Shown piece by piece: positions 15,991 to 24,805 of a stretch of 34,023 nucleotides of DNA. The notes under the pieces are model-generated. The model saw only the letters and a list, made by a program, of their open reading frames with translations. It did not search any database and was not told where the DNA came from. Each line of letters begins with the position of its first letter. Position 1 is the stretch's first letter. Origin of the DNA: Candidatus Nanopelagicales bacterium (lineage in GTDB: Bacteria; Actinomycetota; Actinomycetes; S36-B12). The DNA lies in assembly GCA_023263845.1 (NCBI GenBank), contig JALQUH010000181.1, positions 1-34,023 on the forward strand, given 5' to 3'. The translations under genes were made by a program, and so were the position numbers.

Positions 15991-16707
15991 ATGCGCCTGC
16001 TGCTGCTCACCCAGGCGGTGGAGCCCTCCGTCGAGGTCCTGCCGGCGCTCAGCCTGCTCCCGCACACCGTGCGCATCGTCCCGGCGCAGGCGACCGCGCT
16101 CCTCGACGCACCGCCCTCCGACGCCGTCCTCGTCGATGGTCGCCGAGATCTGCCGCACGTGCGCAGCCTGACACGCCTCATCCGGCAAACCGGCGTCGAC
16201 ATTCCGGTCATCGTCATCTTGACCGAGGGCGGTCTCACCGCCTTGCAGCAAGACTGGGGCGTCGATGAATTCATCCTCGATTCCTGCGGACCGGCCGAAC
16301 TCGAAGCGCGCCTTCGGCTCGCCGCCGCAGCCATGGACCAGGAGTCTGGAACGGCACCGGAAGAAATCCGCAGTGGCGATCTGTCCATCGATGAAGCTGG
16401 CTACACCGCGCGGGTTCGCCAACGCACCCTCGACCTCACTTTCAAGGAGTTCGAGCTCCTGCGCTTCCTCGCGCAGCATCCCGGACGTGTGTTCAGCCGC
16501 GCCCAGCTTCTGCAGGAAGTGTGGGGCTATGACTACTTCGGCGGCACTCGGACCGTTGACGTCCACGTACGCCGACTTCGCGCCAAGTTGGGTGTCGAGC
16601 ATGAGGCGTTGATCGGCACCGTGCGCAACGTCGGCTATCGCTTCGTGCCAGCACATGCCGACAGCGAATCCCCGGCGCAGGACGAGACACCTGCGTCGAC
16701 CCGATGA
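15991..16707 (+). CDS. glnR: GlnR-type orphan OmpR-family regulator
   Basis: A 238-residue regulator that in actinobacteria controls nitrogen assimilation genes. The receiver domain is atypical. After the first strand ([10 protein letters not shown]) the usual acidic pair is absent. The conserved aspartate D49 is kept in VDGRRDLP, and the usual KP motif is replaced by [10 protein letters not shown]. This is what is known of GlnR, which works without phosphorylation by a partner kinase; none is adjacent. The winged-helix half (about 128-220) has [20 protein letters not shown] and [16 protein letters not shown]. Coupling to mshD by ATGA and the glnR-mshD order match M. tuberculosis, which supports the name. 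Confidence 0.85.
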   Translation: MRLLLLTQAVEPSVEVLPALSLLPHTVRIVPAQATALLDAPPSDAVLVDGRRDLPHVRSLTRLIRQTGVDIPVIVILTEGGLTALQQDWGVDEFILDSCGPAELEARLRLAAAAMDQESGTAPEEIRSGDLSIDEAGYTARVRQRTLDLTFKEFELLRFLAQHPGRVFSRAQLLQEVWGYDYFGGTRTVDVHVRRLRAKLGVEHEALIGTVRNVGYRFVPAHADSESPAQDETPASTR

Positions 16708-17702
16708 CCGTCGTTGAGGTAGTCCCCCACCTCGAGCGGACCGACGTCCTCGCCGTCTTCGATCTCGTCGACGCGGCGGCCCGCCATGACGGAACAACGC
16801 CGCTCTCCGAACATGTCCTGCTTCATCTTCGTCACGGCGGAGACGCCTACGTACGGCATCTCCTCGTGCGTGACAACGACGCAATCGTCGGCTACGCACA
16901 CCTCGACACCACGGACGAGGTCGAAGGACCGAGCGCCGAACTGGTCGTGCATCCCGACGCACGCTGTCGGGGCACCGGTTCGGCGTTGATCGCCCGACTC
17001 ACTGAAGAGTCTGGCGATCGGCTGCGCCTGTGGGCCCATGGCCGTAGTGACGCAGCCGAGTTCATCGCGACCGCGCATGGCTTCGAGCGCAGTCGTGTGC
17101 TGTGGCAGATGCGTCGCTCCCTACTCACCGCGCTGCCCTCTGCACAGCTCCCTGCGGGCTACACGCTGCGTTCGTTTGCCGTCGGCGTCGATGACGTTGA
17201 ATGGTTAGCAACCAACGCCGCCGCCTTCGCGAATCTGCCCGATCAGGGCGGCTGGGATATTGACGATCTTCAACGACGCATCGCCGAACCCTGGTTCGAC
17301 CCTCAAGGCTTCCTGGTAGCCGACGGTCCCGATGGGCACATGGCCGGCTTCCACTGGACCAAGGCGCACGGTGGCGCTCACGATCACACCCATGCACATC
17401 CCGACGGCGCCCACGCACATGCCGATGGCCAAGAGCCGCACGAGCACAGCCACGGGCACGAGCCGCTCGGCGAGGTCTATGTCATCGGCGTGCACCCGAA
17501 GGATCGCAGGACCGGTCTCGGGCGGGCTCTGCTCCTCACCGGATTGGAGCATCTGCGAAAGCAGGGATTGACCCAGGCCATGCTCTACGTGGATGCGGCA
17601 AACACCGCGGCTATCGCGCTGTACTCGGATCTCGGATTCACCCGCTGGGACACCGATACCCTCTATCGCCGCGGAGGGCACGGGAGTTCAGCCGTCGGCT
17701 AG
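16704..17702 (+). CDS. mshD: Mycothiol synthase with His-rich insertion
   Basis: A 332-residue enzyme with two GNAT acetyltransferase domains. It acetylates the cysteine amine of Cys-GlcN-Ins with acetyl-CoA, the last step of mycothiol synthesis. The first domain has [16 protein letters not shown] (about 86-101); the second, catalytic domain has [20 protein letters not shown] and the C-terminal [25 protein letters not shown] before the insertion is the family signature. Between GFHWTK and GEVYV lie residues 222-252, with 11 histidines in 31 positions, where relatives have a short loop. ATG 16704 overlaps the glnR stop (ATGA). Confidence 0.93.
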   Translation: MTVVEVVPHLERTDVLAVFDLVDAAARHDGTTPLSEHVLLHLRHGGDAYVRHLLVRDNDAIVGYAHLDTTDEVEGPSAELVVHPDARCRGTGSALIARLTEESGDRLRLWAHGRSDAAEFIATAHGFERSRVLWQMRRSLLTALPSAQLPAGYTLRSFAVGVDDVEWLATNAAAFANLPDQGGWDIDDLQRRIAEPWFDPQGFLVADGPDGHMAGFHWTKAHGGAHDHTHAHPDGAHAHADGQEPHEHSHGHEPLGEVYVIGVHPKDRRTGLGRALLLTGLEHLRKQGLTQAMLYVDAANTAAIALYSDLGFTRWDTDTLYRRGGHGSSAVG

Positions 17703-17707
17703 GGGGG

Positions 17708-17718
17708 CTTCACCTCCC
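17708..17718 (+). promoter_or_regulatory. PHO-box-like unit upstream of ppk
   Basis: CTTCACCTCCC matches the pstS PHO-box unit GTTCACCTGCC at 9 of 11 positions. It lies at -28 to -18 from the ppk ATG, exactly the distance of a similar unit before mutT1. Only one unit is seen, and AACCAT stands six bases before the ATG as a weak -10. Confidence 0.3.
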
Positions 17719-17735
17719 TGTGGAACCATGGACTC

Positions 17736-19889
17736 ATGTCCACCGACGCACCGCAGGCCGATCTGCCCGTGGAGCAAATCGCCCGCGACGATTCGGCCGT
17801 CGCGGAGATCGCCGAGGCCGCCGGCCCGCTGCCCGACGATCGCTTCCTCGACCGCGAACTGTCCTGGCTCGCCTTCAACTCCCGCGTACTCCAACTGTCC
17901 GAAGACGGCCAACTGCCCCTGCTCGACCGCGCCAAATTCATTGCGATCTTCGGCAGCAACCTCGACGAGTTCTTCATGGTGCGCGTCGCCGGCCTCAAGC
18001 GACGAATCGCCACCGGAATCGCCGTACGCGCGGCGAGCGGCCTCAATCCGCGCGAGGTACTTGAAGCGATCTGGAGCCGAGCCCATCTGCTGCAATTGCA
18101 GCAGGCCGTGGTCTTCCGCGACGAGGTGCGTCCGGCCCTCGCCGCGAGCGGTGTCGAGATTCTTGACTGGGCTTCGCTCACCGCCGACGAGCGCACCGAG
18201 CTCGACGCGTTCTTCGACCAGCGAGTCTTCCCCGTACTCACACCGCTCGCGGTGGATCCGAGCCACCCCTTCCCATACATCAGCGGACTGTCACTCAACC
18301 TCGCGGTCGTTGTTCGCAATCCCCTGACCGGCAACGAACTCTTCGCGCGCGTCAAGGTACCGCCGTCGCTACCGCGATTCGTGCACGTCGACGATCAACG
18401 CTTCGTGCCCCTCGAAGACGTCATCGCCGCGCACCTCGACGAACTCTTCCCCGGCATGGAGATCCTGCAGCATCACGCCTTCCGCGTGACCCGCAACGAG
18501 GACGTCGAGGTCGAGGAGGACGACGCCGAAAATCTGCTCAAGGCGCTCGAACGCGAACTGACCCGTCGACGATTCGGCCCCGCCGTCCGCCTCGAGGTCG
18601 AGAGCTCCATCGATCCGCACGTCCTGGATCTCCTGATGGACGAACTCGACGTGAGCGAGCCCGAGGTGTTCCGCCTGCCCGGACCCCTAGACCTCACCGG
18701 ACTGTGGTCGATCTACGCCGTCGAACGAGACGACCTCAAGCAGGCCAGTTTCGTTCCGAAGACGAGCCGCCAACTCGCCGAGGTCGAGTCCGCTTCCGCG
18801 CCGGACGTCATCGCCGAGATCAGGGAGAAGGACGTTCTGGTCCATCACCCCTATGACTCCTTCTCCACGAGCGTGCAACTCTTCCTCGAGCAGGCGGCTG
18901 CCGACCCCGCCGTCCTCGCCATCAAGCAGACGCTCTATCGCACCAGCGGTGACTCCCCCATCGTCAAGGCGCTCATCGACGCGGCCCGCAACGGCAAGCA
19001 GGTGCTGGCCCTCGTTGAGATCAAGGCCCGCTTCGACGAACAGAACAACATCGACTGGGGCAAAAAACTCGAAGAGGCGGGCGTCCACGTGGTCTACGGG
19101 CTTGTCGGACTGAAGACGCACTCCAAACTCTCCATGGTCGTGCGAGATGACGGTGACCGCCTGCGGCGCTACTGCCACATCGGCACCGGCAACTACCACC
19201 CCAAAACGGCTCGACTGTACGAGGACTTCGGGCTCTTCACGTGCGACGACCACGTCGGTGAAGACGTCGCCGACCTGTTCAACGTTCTCTCCGGCTACTC
19301 GATGAACACCGTCTACCACCGGCTCTTGGTGGCGCCGCACTCGATCCGAACCGGCCTCATCGAACGGATCGATCGTGAGATCGACCACCACCTGGCCGGC
19401 CGAGAGTCCGGTATCCGTTTCAAGGCCAACTCAATCGTCGACGAACGCATCATCGATGCGCTGTACCGCGCCTCGCAAGCCGGCGTTCCGATCAAAGTCT
19501 GGATACGCGGCATTTGCGCCCTGCGGCCGGGCGTACCCGGCCTGAGCGAGAACATCCAGGTCATCAGCATCCTCGGACGCTTCCTCGAACACTCGCGCGT
19601 GTTCGAGTTCGCCAATGGTGGGGATACCGAGGTGTGGATCGGATCCGCCGATCTCATGCATCGCAATCTAGATCGACGGGTCGAGTCCCTGGTGAGCCTG
19701 AAGAGTCCGGAGCACGCAGACCACATCAACGCTCTGTTCGAGTTGGCCTTCTCCCCCGACACGATGGCGTGGGACCTGGGCTCTGACGGTGAGTGGACCT
19801 GGCGCAACACCGCGCCCGATGGCACCCCGCTTAACGACCTGCAGGAACTGCTCATCGAGGCCTACCGCACACGGGGCAAGATCGAGTGA
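17736..19889 (+). CDS. ppk: Polyphosphate kinase 1
   Basis: A 717-residue PPK1 that reversibly polymerises the gamma-phosphate of ATP into inorganic polyphosphate. The N-terminal domain begins [20 protein letters not shown], followed by [20 protein letters not shown], both family hallmarks. The two C-terminal phospholipase-D-like domains carry the catalytic histidines: H462 in [11 protein letters not shown] (autophosphorylated) and H642 in [35 protein letters not shown] is the nucleotide-binding strip. The start ATG lies 33 nt after mshD. The stop overlaps the CYTH-CHAD start (GTGA), so the two are made together. A PHO-box-like unit upstream hints at phosphate control. Confidence 0.96.
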   Translation: MSTDAPQADLPVEQIARDDSAVAEIAEAAGPLPDDRFLDRELSWLAFNSRVLQLSEDGQLPLLDRAKFIAIFGSNLDEFFMVRVAGLKRRIATGIAVRAASGLNPREVLEAIWSRAHLLQLQQAVVFRDEVRPALAASGVEILDWASLTADERTELDAFFDQRVFPVLTPLAVDPSHPFPYISGLSLNLAVVVRNPLTGNELFARVKVPPSLPRFVHVDDQRFVPLEDVIAAHLDELFPGMEILQHHAFRVTRNEDVEVEEDDAENLLKALERELTRRRFGPAVRLEVESSIDPHVLDLLMDELDVSEPEVFRLPGPLDLTGLWSIYAVERDDLKQASFVPKTSRQLAEVESASAPDVIAEIREKDVLVHHPYDSFSTSVQLFLEQAAADPAVLAIKQTLYRTSGDSPIVKALIDAARNGKQVLALVEIKARFDEQNNIDWGKKLEEAGVHVVYGLVGLKTHSKLSMVVRDDGDRLRRYCHIGTGNYHPKTARLYEDFGLFTCDDHVGEDVADLFNVLSGYSMNTVYHRLLVAPHSIRTGLIERIDREIDHHLAGRESGIRFKANSIVDERIIDALYRASQAGVPIKVWIRGICALRPGVPGLSENIQVISILGRFLEHSRVFEFANGGDTEVWIGSADLMHRNLDRRVESLVSLKSPEHADHINALFELAFSPDTMAWDLGSDGEWTWRNTAPDGTPLNDLQELLIEAYRTRGKIE

Positions 19890-21397
19890 CCGAGGAGCAC
19901 CGGGAGATCGAGCGCAAGCTACGGGTGCATGCGCTGTTCCGGCTGCCGATGTTGGCCACCGTGCCGGGCGTCGCCAGCGTGGAGAAGTTGCCTACGGTGA
20001 CCTTGACGAACCACTATGTCGACACCCCCGATCTCCGACTTTTCCGCTGGGGCATCACCCTTCGCCGCCGCGAAGGAGGCCCCGACGAGGGCTGGCACCT
20101 GAAGATCCCCGTGGCCGGCGATGAGTCTGGTGCGCGCGACGAGATTCGCGCACCCCTGCAGCCGGAACTCCCCGGCTCCCTGCGTCGCCTCATCACCGCC
20201 TTTGTCCGGGAGGCAGAGCTGGGACCGCTGGTCACCCTACGTACCGAACGAACGCCGTACGTTCTGCGCGATATCGAAGGAACGGTGCGCGGTGAACTCG
20301 TTGATGATCACGTCACCGTCCTCGACGGGCCGCGGACGGTGACCACATTCCGTGAGATCGAGGTCGAGTCCGTCGCCGACGCTGAAGGGCGCTTTGATGA
20401 GGCGTTCATCGACCGCGTCGCCGATGCCCTGACGGAGGCGGGGGCCACACCTAGCACTGTCAACAAGGTGGGAGAAGCGCTCGGACCACGCGCTCTCGCA
20501 CCACCGGACATCCCCGATCTACCCTGGCCCTCCCCCGCCGACCCGGTTGCCGATGCCGTGCGCGCCTTCCTGTCTCAGCACGTCCGTCGCCTCATCACCG
20601 AGGACCTGCGTCAGCGGCGCGAACTCCCGGATGCGGTGCATCAGATGCGGGTAAGCGCTCGTCGGCTGCGCAGCGGACTCAAGGCCTTCGAGCCCTTCAT
20701 CGACGCTGATGCCGCGCAGCACCTGCGCGGCGAACTCGCGTGGATGGCCTCGGGACTCGGCGGCTCCCGGGATACCGAGGTCCTCCGGGAAAGGCTCGAC
20801 CTGCACGCTGACGAGTTGCCAACCCGGCAGGCCGATGTGGCCCGCGCGGTGATCGACTCCGCTCTTGGGGCGCAGGCCGTCCACGCAGGCCACGACGCCG
20901 AGGCGATGCTCAACTCCGAGCGCTACCAAGCCCTGCTCGTCGCCCTGGCGGCAGCAGCAGTACGCCCACCCCTCACCGAAGCCGCGAGGGGCCCCTGCGC
21001 GGACCTTCTTCCCTCAGTCGTGACCAAGACCACCCGCCGACTCGAGCGTGCGGTCGCCACCCTGCGCATGGACGGACCGGCCGAGCCATGGCACCGGGCC
21101 AGGATCGTGGCGAAGCGGGCCCGCTACGTGGCCGAGGCCTGCGCACCCATCCTCGGCAAGCGGGTGCGAACGCTCGCAGGACAGCTGGCTCGGGCTACCG
21201 CCGTCCTCGGCACCCACCACGACGCCCATGTTGCCCAGGTCACCCTGGAGGCACTCGCTGAGCAGGCCGATGGACCGGGCGGCTACGCCCTCGGTCTGCT
21301 GCACGAGATCGAGTTAGCGGCCGAGCTCGCCGACCGGAGGGATTTCGAGCGCCTGTGGCCCGGGGTGCATCGCGCGATCCGGCGTGCCACCGGCTGA
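19886..21397 (+). CDS. CYTH and CHAD domain protein
   Basis: A 503-residue two-domain protein. The N-terminal CYTH domain (about 1-200) begins with the ExExK motif EIERK (E7, E9, K11), which binds triphosphate and metal in triphosphate tunnel enzymes; further acidic and basic strands follow ([14 protein letters not shown]). The C-terminal CHAD domain (about 220-500) is helical and rich in conserved His/Arg: [20 protein letters not shown] and [22 protein letters not shown] domains bind polyphosphate. Coupled to ppk through GTGA, it is likely to hydrolyse triphosphate or short polyphosphate, or to dock the enzyme on polyphosphate granules. It overlaps nothing downstream. Confidence 0.92.
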   Translation: MTEEHREIERKLRVHALFRLPMLATVPGVASVEKLPTVTLTNHYVDTPDLRLFRWGITLRRREGGPDEGWHLKIPVAGDESGARDEIRAPLQPELPGSLRRLITAFVREAELGPLVTLRTERTPYVLRDIEGTVRGELVDDHVTVLDGPRTVTTFREIEVESVADAEGRFDEAFIDRVADALTEAGATPSTVNKVGEALGPRALAPPDIPDLPWPSPADPVADAVRAFLSQHVRRLITEDLRQRRELPDAVHQMRVSARRLRSGLKAFEPFIDADAAQHLRGELAWMASGLGGSRDTEVLRERLDLHADELPTRQADVARAVIDSALGAQAVHAGHDAEAMLNSERYQALLVALAAAAVRPPLTEAARGPCADLLPSVVTKTTRRLERAVATLRMDGPAEPWHRARIVAKRARYVAEACAPILGKRVRTLAGQLARATAVLGTHHDAHVAQVTLEALAEQADGPGGYALGLLHEIELAAELADRRDFERLWPGVHRAIRRATG

Positions 21398-21506
21398 GTC
21401 CACCCCCGTGGCTTCTGGCTTGCGAAGCAATTCCCCCGCGAGTCGCCATGCGCGGTGCCGCCGCCCACATCGCGGAATCGGCCGGATTCGCGGACCACTG
21501 CCGGTC

Positions 21507-21517
21507 GTTCACCTGCA
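21507..21517 (+). promoter_or_regulatory. PHO-box-like unit upstream of mutT1
   Basis: GTTCACCTGCA is identical at 10 of 11 bases to the first unit of the pstS PHO box. It lies at -28 to -18 from the mutT1 ATG. A second adjacent unit is not seen. The 137-nt gap 21398-21534 otherwise holds no gene. Confidence 0.35.
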
Positions 21518-21534
21518 TGCGCAACACTGGCCCC

Positions 21535-22449
21535 ATGAGCGACCAATCCCCGGTACGTGCTGCCGGCGTGGTCGTGCTTCGCCACGGCAATGCCGGCCCC
21601 GAGGTCCTCGTGGTCCATCGCAACCTGCGAGCCGACTGGTCGCTGCCCAAGGGCAAGGTGGAGCCTGGTGAGCACCCCCTCGTCACCGCTGTGCGCGAGT
21701 GCGATGAAGAGAGCGGAGTGATCCCCATTCTCGGCGTACCCCTCGAGCGACAGGAGTATCTCGCCCTGGGGGAGCCCAAGATCGTCGATTACTGGGCCGC
21801 CAGGGTGGGATCAGAGGAGGGTTTTGCCCCTGACGAGGAGGTCGATCAGGTGCAGTGGCTACCTCCTCACGAGGCCGCCGAGCGGATGACCTACCCCCGA
21901 GACGGTGACCTCGTGCGGCAGGCGGTCGCCGGAGTGTCCACCACGCCGCTGATCCTCCTGCGGCATACGCAAGCGATGAAGCGTGCCGATTTCAAGGGCA
22001 AGGTGGATGCCGAGCGTCCCCTGAGCGGCAAAGGTCGATCACAGGCCAAGGTCCTGATGCCCATGCTTGCCGCGTACGGGATCGAGGCGGTCCACTCCTC
22101 CGACGCGCAACGCTGCAGGGAGACGGTCAAGCGGTACGCAAAGTCCATCGACGCCACCATCTCGGCAGAGCAGTCGCTCAGCGAGGAGGGGCACGCGGAA
22201 CGACCGAAGCGTGCAGCGCGCCGGATGCGCGAACTCCTCGAAGATCCTCGCCCGATCGTGGTCTGCAGCCACCGGCCGGTACTGCCGACACTGGTTGAGG
22301 CGATCGCCGAACTCCCCGGCTCCCAGGACTGGTCGTCCGAGCCAAAGTTGCCCCCTGGCGGATTCTGGGTCATCCACCGACACTTCCCCCCTGACGGCGG
22401 TGAAGCCCATGTGGTGGCCGTCGAACGACACACCCTCGCACCGGAGTAG
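21535..22449 (+). CDS. mutT1: MutT1-like Nudix hydrolase with histidine phosphatase domain
   Basis: A 304-residue fusion of a Nudix domain and a histidine phosphatase domain, as in mycobacterial MutT1, which clears 8-oxo-dGTP and 8-oxo-GTP and hydrolyses dinucleoside polyphosphates. Residues 40-62 fit the Nudix box perfectly, G-x5-E-x7-RE-U-x-EE-x-G-U. The phosphatase half starts LILLRHTQAMK (RHT at 143-145) and has the second histidine in VVCSHRPVLP. The ppk gene lies close upstream in M. tuberculosis as well. ATG 21535 is chosen because the family starts there; an ATG at 21517 would fall within the PHO-like unit. AACACT six bases before the ATG may be a leaderless -10. Confidence 0.9.
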   Translation: MSDQSPVRAAGVVVLRHGNAGPEVLVVHRNLRADWSLPKGKVEPGEHPLVTAVRECDEESGVIPILGVPLERQEYLALGEPKIVDYWAARVGSEEGFAPDEEVDQVQWLPPHEAAERMTYPRDGDLVRQAVAGVSTTPLILLRHTQAMKRADFKGKVDAERPLSGKGRSQAKVLMPMLAAYGIEAVHSSDAQRCRETVKRYAKSIDATISAEQSLSEEGHAERPKRAARRMRELLEDPRPIVVCSHRPVLPTLVEAIAELPGSQDWSSEPKLPPGGFWVIHRHFPPDGGEAHVVAVERHTLAPE

Positions 22450-22503
22450 ATCCCTCGCGATTGCGTGACCGGATCGACCGGATTCACGGTATCGACCGGT
22501 CTC

Positions 22504-22525
22504 GTTCACCTGCCGTTAACCACAC
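22504..22525 (+). promoter_or_regulatory. PHO box upstream of pstS
   Basis: Two abutting 11-nt direct-repeat units, GTTCACCTGCC and GTTAACCACAC, with a degenerate third (TCACC) after them. This is the layout of actinobacterial PHO boxes bound by PhoP/RegX3-type regulators. It lies upstream of a -10 candidate at 22553 and about 84 nt before the pstS start. The 159-nt gap between mutT1 and pstS is this regulatory region. Confidence 0.7.
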
Positions 22526-22552
22526 CTCACCGATCGCGTTACTCGACCTGCC

Positions 22553-22558
22553 TACGTT
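22553..22558 (+). promoter_or_regulatory. Putative pstS -10 box
   Basis: TACGTT fits TANNNT and lies about 27 nt after the PHO-box units. This places the regulator next to RNA polymerase and gives a leader of about 44 nt that ends in AGGAGG. Confidence 0.4.
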
Positions 22559-22608
22559 CGAGGTGTCCAGACGTTCGTCGTTCTCAAACAATCATCAGGA
22601 GGATCAGG

Positions 22609-23724
22609 GTGATTCACACCCGCAAGGCCGCTCTCGCGGCCACCACGTTCGCCGGAGCTCTCTTGCTCACCGCCTGTGGCGGCAGCGACGACTCAGGCTC
22701 CAGCAGCGACTCCGGTGGCGCTAGCGCCGCGGCCGACATCACCTGCGTTGACGGCAGCATCAAGGCCGCGGGCTCCAGCGCCCAGGCCAATGCGATCACG
22801 CAGTGGATCACCGACTACCAGATCGCTTGCGAGGGCGCGACCATCGACTACCAGCCCGTGGGCTCTGGCGCCGGCGTTGAGCAGTTCATCGCCGCCCAGA
22901 CCTCGTTCGCCGGAACCGACTCGGCCATCAAGGAAGAGGATCTCGTCGCCGCCAATGAGCGTTGCGGCGGTGGCCCAGCCATCAACCTACCCATGGTCGG
23001 CGGCGCGATCGCCGTGGCCTACAACCTCGAGGGTGTCGACAGCCTCGTGCTCAACCCCGACACCCTCGCCGGCATCTTCGCCAACACCATCACCAAGTGG
23101 AACGACCCGGCCATCTCCGCGCTCAACCCTGATGTGACCCTGCCGGATGCCACCATCGCGCAGTTCCACCGCTCGGACTCCTCCGGCACCACGGACAACT
23201 TCACCAAGTACCTCGCCGCTACGGCGCCGGGCGTGTGGACGTTCGAGCCCGGCAAGGAGTGGGTGGCCCCCGGTGGCCAGGGCTCGAAGGGCTCCGACCA
23301 GGTCATGGCGTCGGTCGACACCACGCCCAACTCCATCGGCTACGTCGAGTTGTCCTACGTCCTTGACGCTCAGGCTGCCAAGGCAGCAGCCATCGACAAC
23401 GGCGGCGGCCCGGTCGAAGCCACCAGCGAGAACGCTGCCACCACGATCTCAGGCGCAGAGGTGGTCGGCCAGGGTGACAACCTGGCTCTCTACATCGATT
23501 ACACGGTTAGCGCCCCCGGTGCCTACCCCATCGTCCTGGTGACCTACGAGGGCGTCTGCCAGACCGGCCTCGCAGCCGATCAGAACCCCGCCCTGGTCAA
23601 GGCCTTCCTGCAGTACGCTGCCTCGGACGCCGCTCAGGGTGACCTCATCGAAGCGGGCTACGTGCCCATCACCGGCGAGTTGCTCACCATGGTGCGCGCC
23701 GCCGTGGATGCAATGAGCTCCTGA
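22609..23724 (+). CDS. pstS: Phosphate ABC transporter substrate-binding lipoprotein
   Basis: A 371-residue phosphate-capturing lipoprotein. The signal peptide has a basic start, a hydrophobic stretch and the lipobox LLTAC, giving lipidated C23, followed by a Ser/Gly-rich linker (about 24-45). The mature type 2 periplasmic-binding fold has AAGSSAQANAITQWI, YQPVGSGAGVEQFI and HRSDSSGTTDNFTKYL, all phosphate-contacting strips of PstS. GTG 22609 is chosen because AGGAGG lies 6 nt upstream; the longer open frame crosses the promoter. It is the first gene of pstSCAB, under a PHO box, and a strong hairpin follows it. Confidence 0.95.
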   Translation: MIHTRKAALAATTFAGALLLTACGGSDDSGSSSDSGGASAAADITCVDGSIKAAGSSAQANAITQWITDYQIACEGATIDYQPVGSGAGVEQFIAAQTSFAGTDSAIKEEDLVAANERCGGGPAINLPMVGGAIAVAYNLEGVDSLVLNPDTLAGIFANTITKWNDPAISALNPDVTLPDATIAQFHRSDSSGTTDNFTKYLAATAPGVWTFEPGKEWVAPGGQGSKGSDQVMASVDTTPNSIGYVELSYVLDAQAAKAAAIDNGGGPVEATSENAATTISGAEVVGQGDNLALYIDYTVSAPGAYPIVLVTYEGVCQTGLAADQNPALVKAFLQYAASDAAQGDLIEAGYVPITGELLTMVRAAVDAMSS

Positions 23725-23742
23725 CGCACCACTGCCTGAAAA

Positions 23743-23785
23743 ACGTTTGGGGCGGTCGGCCACCTCGGCTGACCGCCCCAAACGT
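23743..23785 (+). terminator. Strong intercistronic hairpin between pstS and pstC
   Basis: A 15-bp perfect inverted repeat (arms ACGTTTGGGGCGGTC and GACCGCCCCAAACGT) extends to about 19 bp with one G-U pair, closing a 5-nt ACCTC loop. No U-tract follows on this strand. It may end part of the transcription after pstS or protect the pstS mRNA 3' end, so that the binding protein is made in excess of the channel. Confidence 0.65.
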
Positions 23786-23790
23786 ATAGT
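23785..23790 (+). promoter_or_regulatory. Putative internal -10 box for pstCAB
   Basis: TATAGT is one base from TATAAT and begins at the last base of the hairpin. It lies 26 nt before the pstC ATG, with GAGGGA close to the start. It could restart transcription of pstCAB after the hairpin. Confidence 0.35.
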
Positions 23791-23816
23791 GACCATCACT
23801 CCAATCCGAGGGACCG

Positions 23817-24803
23817 ATGGCAACGACCAGTCAAGAACCCACGACGACTCCGAACGATCCTGAGGGCATCTCCGGCGTCACAGTTCGCCGTGGAGACCGG
23901 ACTTTCCTCGGACTGTCGACCGGCGCCGGCCTACTGGTCCTGGTCGTCATGGCGGCCATCGCCGTGTTCCTCGTCTGGAAGGCGATCCCCTCGATCCAAG
24001 CCGACTCGGCCAACTTCTTCACCGAAGGGCAGTGGCTACCCGATTCTGATCCACCCGTCTTCGGTATCGCCGTCCTGCTCTTCGGCACGCTGTGGACGTC
24101 GATCATCGCCCTGACCATCGCGGTGCCGATCGGCTACGGCATCGCTCTCTTCATCGCCTTTTACGCCCAGCGCCGTCTGGCCTCGACGCTCGCCTTCGTC
24201 GTCGACCTTCTCGCCGCAGTCCCGTCGATCATCTTCGGCCTCTGGGGCCTGTACAACTTCATGCCCTACGTTGTGCCGTTCTCCCAGTGGCTGAGCGAGT
24301 ACCTCGGTTTCATCCCGATCTTCGCGAACTCACAGGAACTGTGGACCAAGAGCATCCTCATGGCCGGACTAGTCCTGGCCATCATGATCCTGCCGACGGT
24401 GTCGGCCATCTCCCGCGAGGTATTCGTCCAGGTCCCCCGCATGCACGTCGAGGCAGCGCTCGCTCTGGGCGCGACCCGGTGGGAGATGATCCGCATGGCG
24501 GTCTTCCCCTTCTCCCGTCCCGGCATGATCTCCGCCGCGATGCTCGGCCTCGGGCGTGCGCTCGGTGAGACGATCGCCGTCGCCCTCATCCTCTCCGCCG
24601 CATTCGAGATCAACTGGGCCATCACCGAGCCCGGTGGCAACTCCTTCGCCGCGAACATCGCGCTGAAGTGGGGCGAGGCCGGCGACGTCGGTCGCTCCGC
24701 GCTCATCGCCAGTGGCCTGGTGCTCTTCTTCATCACGCTCATCGTGAACATGTCGGCGCGCTGGGTCATCGCCCGCCGCAAGGAATTCTCGGGGGCGAAC
24801 TGA
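23817..24803 (+). CDS. pstC: Phosphate ABC transporter permease PstC
   Basis: A 328-residue inner-membrane permease with about six helices; it forms the phosphate channel with PstA. The first helix, LSTGAGLLVLVVMAAIAVFL (about 38-57), follows a hydrophilic start. The permease loop that docks on PstB is HVEAALALGATRWEMIRMAV. AAVPSIIFGLWGLYNFMPYV and LGLGRALGETIAVALILSAA are PstC signatures. ATG 23817 has GAGGGA only a few bases upstream. It is followed by pstA after two bases. Confidence 0.95.
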   Translation: MATTSQEPTTTPNDPEGISGVTVRRGDRTFLGLSTGAGLLVLVVMAAIAVFLVWKAIPSIQADSANFFTEGQWLPDSDPPVFGIAVLLFGTLWTSIIALTIAVPIGYGIALFIAFYAQRRLASTLAFVVDLLAAVPSIIFGLWGLYNFMPYVVPFSQWLSEYLGFIPIFANSQELWTKSILMAGLVLAIMILPTVSAISREVFVQVPRMHVEAALALGATRWEMIRMAVFPFSRPGMISAAMLGLGRALGETIAVALILSAAFEINWAITEPGGNSFAANIALKWGEAGDVGRSALIASGLVLFFITLIVNMSARWVIARRKEFSGAN

Positions 24804-24805
24804 CG

